This document shows positions 33,495-35,836 of a stretch of DNA of 35,836 bases, in pieces. The first letter of the stretch is position 1. Each line of letters begins with the position of its first letter. The stretch lies in NCBI GenBank assembly GCA_002408185.1, contig DHQV01000040.1, forward strand, positions 15,209-51,044, read 5' to 3'. The notes below the pieces were generated by a model. That model worked only from the letters and a program-made list of their open reading frames with translations, searched no databases and was not told the origin of the DNA. The position numbers and the translations under genes were made by a program. Source of the DNA: Deltaproteobacteria bacterium UBA5329 (GTDB lineage: Bacteria; Desulfobacterota; Syntrophorhabdia; Syntrophorhabdales; Syntrophorhabdaceae).

Positions 33495-33797
33495 GGTGTT
33501 ACCTCCTGTAGTAGTTCACGACCTGGATTAGATTGAGGTTTATGTTCAACGCAGAAAAATATACTCCTGTATTAAGCGAAGAGGCTTGTATTGGAATGGA
33601 GAAGTAAGGCATACATGCCTCTTTAAGATCTCCTATCTTACCAGAATTTGTCGCACACGTCAACGCAATGATAGACTTTCATGGTTTATATCAAGGACTT
33701 GCCTGTCGCTATGCCGCCGTCTTCTCCGCAGCTAAAAGGAGCGGTCCGGGACTTTCTATTGAAATCAAAACAAGAAATGTTTATAATCAAAAACCTT
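33495..33797. other. 303-base gap between GAPDH and tRNA-Arg
   Basis: It holds the ribosome site of GAPDH (next to 33494) and the tRNA promoter (33759-33787). I see no frame of note, no repeat and no convincing GAPDH promoter, although one must lie here. Confidence 0.5.
33759..33787 (+). promoter_or_regulatory. Promoter of tRNA-Arg
   Basis: TTGAAA at 33759-33764, a 17-base spacer, and a perfect TATAAT at 33782-33787. The tRNA begins 11 bases after the -10, which places transcription start only a few bases before the mature 5' end. Confidence 0.85.
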
Positions 33798-33874
33798 GCC
33801 CCCGTAGCTCAGGTGGATAGAGCAATGGATTCCTAATCCATGTGCCGCATGTTCGAGTCATGCCGGGGGCACCA
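33798..33874 (+). tRNA. tRNA-Arg (anticodon CCT)
   Basis: All four stems close. The acceptor stem GCCCCCG pairs with CGGGGGC. The D stem is GCTC/GAGC, the anticodon stem ATGGA/TCCAT with loop TTCCTAA, and the T stem GCATG/CATGC with loop TTCGAGT. Anticodon CCT (33832-33834) reads AGG arginine codons. CCA is encoded (33872-33874). Confidence 0.97.
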
Positions 33875-33885
33875 AGAATATCAAG

Positions 33886-33918
33886 GGGTTAGCCGATATC
33901 AGGTTAACCCTCTTCTTT
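33886..33918 (+). terminator. Terminator of the tRNA-Arg transcript
   Basis: GGGTTAGCC at 33886-33894 pairs with GGTTAACCC at 33902-33910 (one G-T wobble) around a 7-base loop, followed by TCTTCTTTTT. Confidence 0.85.
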
Positions 33919-34074
33919 TTATCCCGTTCATTTTACCGCTTTCGTCTTAAAAAAATGCTTACCGTAATTAAATTCGATTGGCTATTATAATCACACCGGG
34001 GATAGGGTCGTTCCCGAAAAGCGGTAATCCTGACCGCTTTCCACCGTATTCTTCTATCAGGAGCGCGAACAGGA
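33919..34074. other. Gap with short inverted words, no gene
   Basis: TTACCGCTTTCG at 33934-33945 recurs inverted at about 34014-34026 with one extra T. ACCGCTTTC occurs again at 34033-34041, giving an 8-pair hairpin with 34018-34025. I see no coding frame. It may be the edge of decayed DNA. Confidence 0.35.
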
Positions 34075-34212
34075 GGCGCATACTACGTTGCCAACCGAAA
34101 ATGGGAAACTGATCTCACGCTGTTCGCGGGGGTAGCTCTCCGGAGCGCTCCTGTCGCGTTCTTTACACCGGATCAGACCTCAAAAGCCCGGACTTGGCTT
34201 GCCGAAGGATAA
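34075..34212 (+). pseudogene. Remnant of a STAS/SEC14 (SpoIIAA-like) protein, C-terminal end only
   Basis: The frame from 34075 to the TAA at 34210 gives 45 residues: GAYYVANRKWETDLTLFAGV, then ALRSAPVAFFTPDQTS, then KARTWLAEG. This looks like the last third of SpoIIAA-like proteins, where an IAIV-DRKWE segment, a VRFF strand and a final ARAWL helix end the fold. The earlier part of the domain is not present in any frame and there is no start codon or ribosome site. No functional protein is expected. The assignment rests on recall of the family pattern. Confidence 0.45.
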
Positions 34213-34346
34213 CGCGTCGGGGAATACCGGAGTCAAATGTGCTGCTCTATTTCTTCCCAGGGCGGGAACCTCCGGGTGAACAAAGCAGAGCGAGGCCATG
34301 TGGGACGTGCTGGCCAGGATTTGCGCGATGGGAGTTGAGGCATTAT

Positions 34347-34624
34347 GGATTAGTCGTTGACAGGATCGCTGGGCCGTATCGCGGCCAAGCCGAGAAAACC
34401 CTGCAGGAACGCTTAGAATTCGAGACGGTTGGGCTTCTCACCTCTAATTCGGCGCTCGAAGATTATTTTCTGAAAAGCATAGGGCTCACGTACCGGTCAT
34501 TGTGATATCCGCGAGCGACGATGTGTGGGTCCGTGAACATGCGAGGGAACTGAGGGCCGAAAAGCCGGTTGGTGACCAGGCGCTTCTGGACGCCGTATGG
34601 CGGGCTATTTCGGGAACGCGTTAG
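34347..34624 (+). pseudogene. Broken receiver-domain (FixJ/NarL-type response regulator) remnant
   Basis: Two frames together resemble a receiver domain. From 34347 one frame gives GLVVDRIAGPYRGQAEKTL, then QERLEFETVGLLTSNSALED, like the first strand and helix of FixJ-type receivers (usual start SVVDDD) and the following SAEDFL region. It ends at 34505. A second frame from about 34490 gives HVPVIVISASDDVWVREHA and then KPVGDQALLDAVWRAI, to a TAG at 34622. This matches the end of a receiver, including the lysine of KP. The central stretch with the phosphoacceptor Asp (LILDVxMP) is missing, as is the GAVAF segment before KP. So it has a deletion and a frameshift. Confidence 0.6.
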
Positions 34625-34658
34625 AGACTATTATCGCTTTCCGCGATTCTTGAGGATC

Positions 34659-35836
34659 CTAGAATTGATACCGCACGGTCGTTTGGATCGCATGGATGCA
34701 GGCATTTCTATATTCCCCTGCCACTCTTCCCGCAAGGGGACCTCTGAACTGATCTACGTTCAGTGTTCCCATCCAAACAAGCTCATATGCAAAGTCAAAT
34801 GAAAGGTGTTGGTTCCACCTGTACTGCGCGCCTGTTCCAAACCGGTACGTTTCGTCCATGGGCATTGTTACGGTCATGTTGTCACTATTTACCGGGGACG
34901 TGTCATAGGCCGCACCGAAAAAGATAAGCAAAGGGTCTGAGACCTGGTACTGGGCGGCGAGGGCAAAATGCCATGTATCCTTGTAGTTAAGGTCGGTTGT
35001 GAGGCTCCTCGGATCGTTGGAAGCAATGCTCACGTCTACCTTGCCGAACTTTGACCACTCCTGCCACCCCACATCTCCCATTACGGCCCACCTGTCGTTT
35101 ACCTGGTGAAAAAAACCGGCCATTACCATTTGCGGGACTTTCATTGTCATATCAATGCTTCGATCGGTTAAACCCCGGGCGGCGAGTGCCCGGGAGAGCA
35201 AAGGACCGATCCCGGTAAGCGAGGTCCTGGGCTGGAAATCAAGCTTGACCTCGGACAAATAGTTGAGCCCGAATCTCGTATTCTTGTTCAGCTCGTAAAG
35301 AATTCCAATATTTGCCCCGAACCCCCATGTGTTGTCGCTGACTTTCAATTCACCGTCGGGCCGCCGATCAAGGATACTGTTGACCGCCGCTTTTTGTTCC
35401 AGCATAGCATACATTGCGTTAAGGCCCATCCCAACGGACAATTTTTCCGTCACCTTGTACGCAGCCGAAGGCTGGAACGTGATGCCCTGCAGCGCAGCAT
35501 CCTTCACGTAGTAGCGGCCGACCCAGCTGTCGCCGTAATCAACGGCCAACCCGAAATATCCGAGTACTCCCATTCCCAGTTTGAAGTCCGGAGAGACGTT
35601 ATGGACATAGTACATATTGCCCGTTGGGATCCAGTTGCGGGAATTGCCGTCGTTCCCCGTCGTTGTCGTCCTTGAATCAGGAGAAAATGCAAGGTTAGTG
35701 TAGAGCGGCTGGATACCAGCAAGCAGTTCGGACCTTTTCAATCGTGTCATACCGGCCGGATTGGTAAAAAGAGTGGAGGCGTCGTCGGCCCTTGCAGCGT
35801 GCCCTGCCGAAGCAAGGGCTGTTTGAGTGGGGCCCA
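34659..35836 (-). CDS. OmpP1/FadL/TodX family outer-membrane transporter, 5' end outside window
   Basis: The frame stays open to the window edge; the ATG at 35750 is internal. The upstream codons read ALASAGHAARADDASTLFTN and then PAG, the classic FadL N-terminus with the NPAG(M) motif. The visible part is about 392 residues. It shows the alternating pattern of a beta-barrel and ends in TVRYQF, with the terminal aromatic residue recognised by the Bam complex. Family members let long-chain fatty acids or aromatic hydrocarbons cross the outer membrane. In this context, acyl-CoA or aromatic degradation would be a natural link. The substrate cannot be told here. The signal peptide lies outside the window. 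Confidence 0.93.
   Translation of the reverse strand, partial: GPTQTALASAGHAARADDASTLFTNPAGMTRLKRSELLAGIQPLYTNLAFSPDSRTTTTGNDGNSRNWIPTGNMYYVHNVSPDFKLGMGVLGYFGLAVDYGDSWVGRYYVKDAALQGITFQPSAAYKVTEKLSVGMGLNAMYAMLEQKAAVNSILDRRPDGELKVSDNTWGFGANIGILYELNKNTRFGLNYLSEVKLDFQPRTSLTGIGPLLSRALAARGLTDRSIDMTMKVPQMVMAGFFHQVNDRWAVMGDVGWQEWSKFGKVDVSIASNDPRSLTTDLNYKDTWHFALAAQYQVSDPLLIFFGAAYDTSPVNSDNMTVTMPMDETYRFGTGAQYRWNQHLSFDFAYELVWMGTLNVDQFRGPLAGRVAGEYRNACIHAIQTTVRYQF

Noticed and set aside
33798..33874. tRNA-Arg as an active attachment site with a mobile element
   Set aside because: No repeat of the tRNA 3' end, integrase or transposase is visible in the window, so only decayed fragments can be reported.

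Overview
The window reads as a chromosomal segment of an anaerobic Gram-negative bacterium, most likely a Desulfobacterota/Deltaproteobacteria-type syntroph or fermenter. This is inferred from gene content, because there is no rRNA or marker search behind it. The outer-membrane FadL-type protein and the lipoprotein point to a Gram-negative cell. Indolepyruvate:ferredoxin oxidoreductase (IorAB), a thiolase/crotonase/EtfBA cluster and a PflX-like radical SAM protein point to anaerobic amino-acid and acyl-CoA metabolism.

Layout. 1-3.0 kb (+): the end of a membrane glycosyltransferase, a CapD/WbpM-type nucleotide-sugar dehydratase, and the GTPase EngB. 3.0-4.2 kb (-): pyrE and a macro-domain protein. 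4.3-6.4 kb (+): recG. 6.4-9.2 kb (-): a eukaryote-type UDP-sugar pyrophosphorylase, an unknown protein, and a GGQ release-factor-like rescue protein. 9.3-10.6 kb: a small lipoprotein (+) overlapping a convergent radical SAM gene (-). 10.6-14.3 kb (+): a small unknown protein, Hsp20, an Nfu-type Fe-S carrier, a receiver-GAF-like-GGDEF regulator and an M20 peptidase. 14.3-19.5 kb (+): iorA, iorB and a secreted double-domain M16 peptidase. 19.7-23.7 kb: L-lactate dehydrogenase (+), a PRC-barrel protein and a DegT aminotransferase (-), and an MFS transporter (+). 23.7-27.7 kb (+): thiolase, enoyl-CoA hydratase, etfB, etfA. 27.9-32.1 kb (+): a 1403-residue dikinase-like protein. 32.2-33.5 kb (-): a long divergent GAPDH. 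33.8 kb: tRNA-Arg(CCT). 33.9-34.6 kb: decayed gene fragments. 34.7 kb to the edge (-): FadL/TodX-type porin.

Functional picture (inference). Peptidases M20 and M16 flank IorAB, which fits peptide and aromatic amino-acid oxidation. The thiolase-crotonase-Etf operon supplies part of a beta-oxidation or butyrate-type route and passes electrons to a quinone or ferredoxin partner encoded elsewhere. LDH, GAPDH and the dikinase-like protein belong to central carbon metabolism. CapD, the DegT aminotransferase, the UDP-sugar pyrophosphorylase and the glycosyltransferase serve surface polysaccharide synthesis.

The most unusual signals are: (1) the 1403-residue protein, which has a PPDK-type ATP-grasp and phosphohistidine swivel domain, no PEP/pyruvate barrel and about 900 unassigned N-terminal residues; (2) a set of unrelated 7-base-period repeats in at least six intergenic gaps, often in inverted pairs; (3) a nested hairpin element at 19.52-19.64 kb with wobble pairs suited to + strand RNA; (4) a terminator-like hairpin lying inside the signal-peptide codons of the M16 gene; and (5) a perfect Shine-Dalgarno sequence 46 bases before iorA that serves no ordinary start codon.
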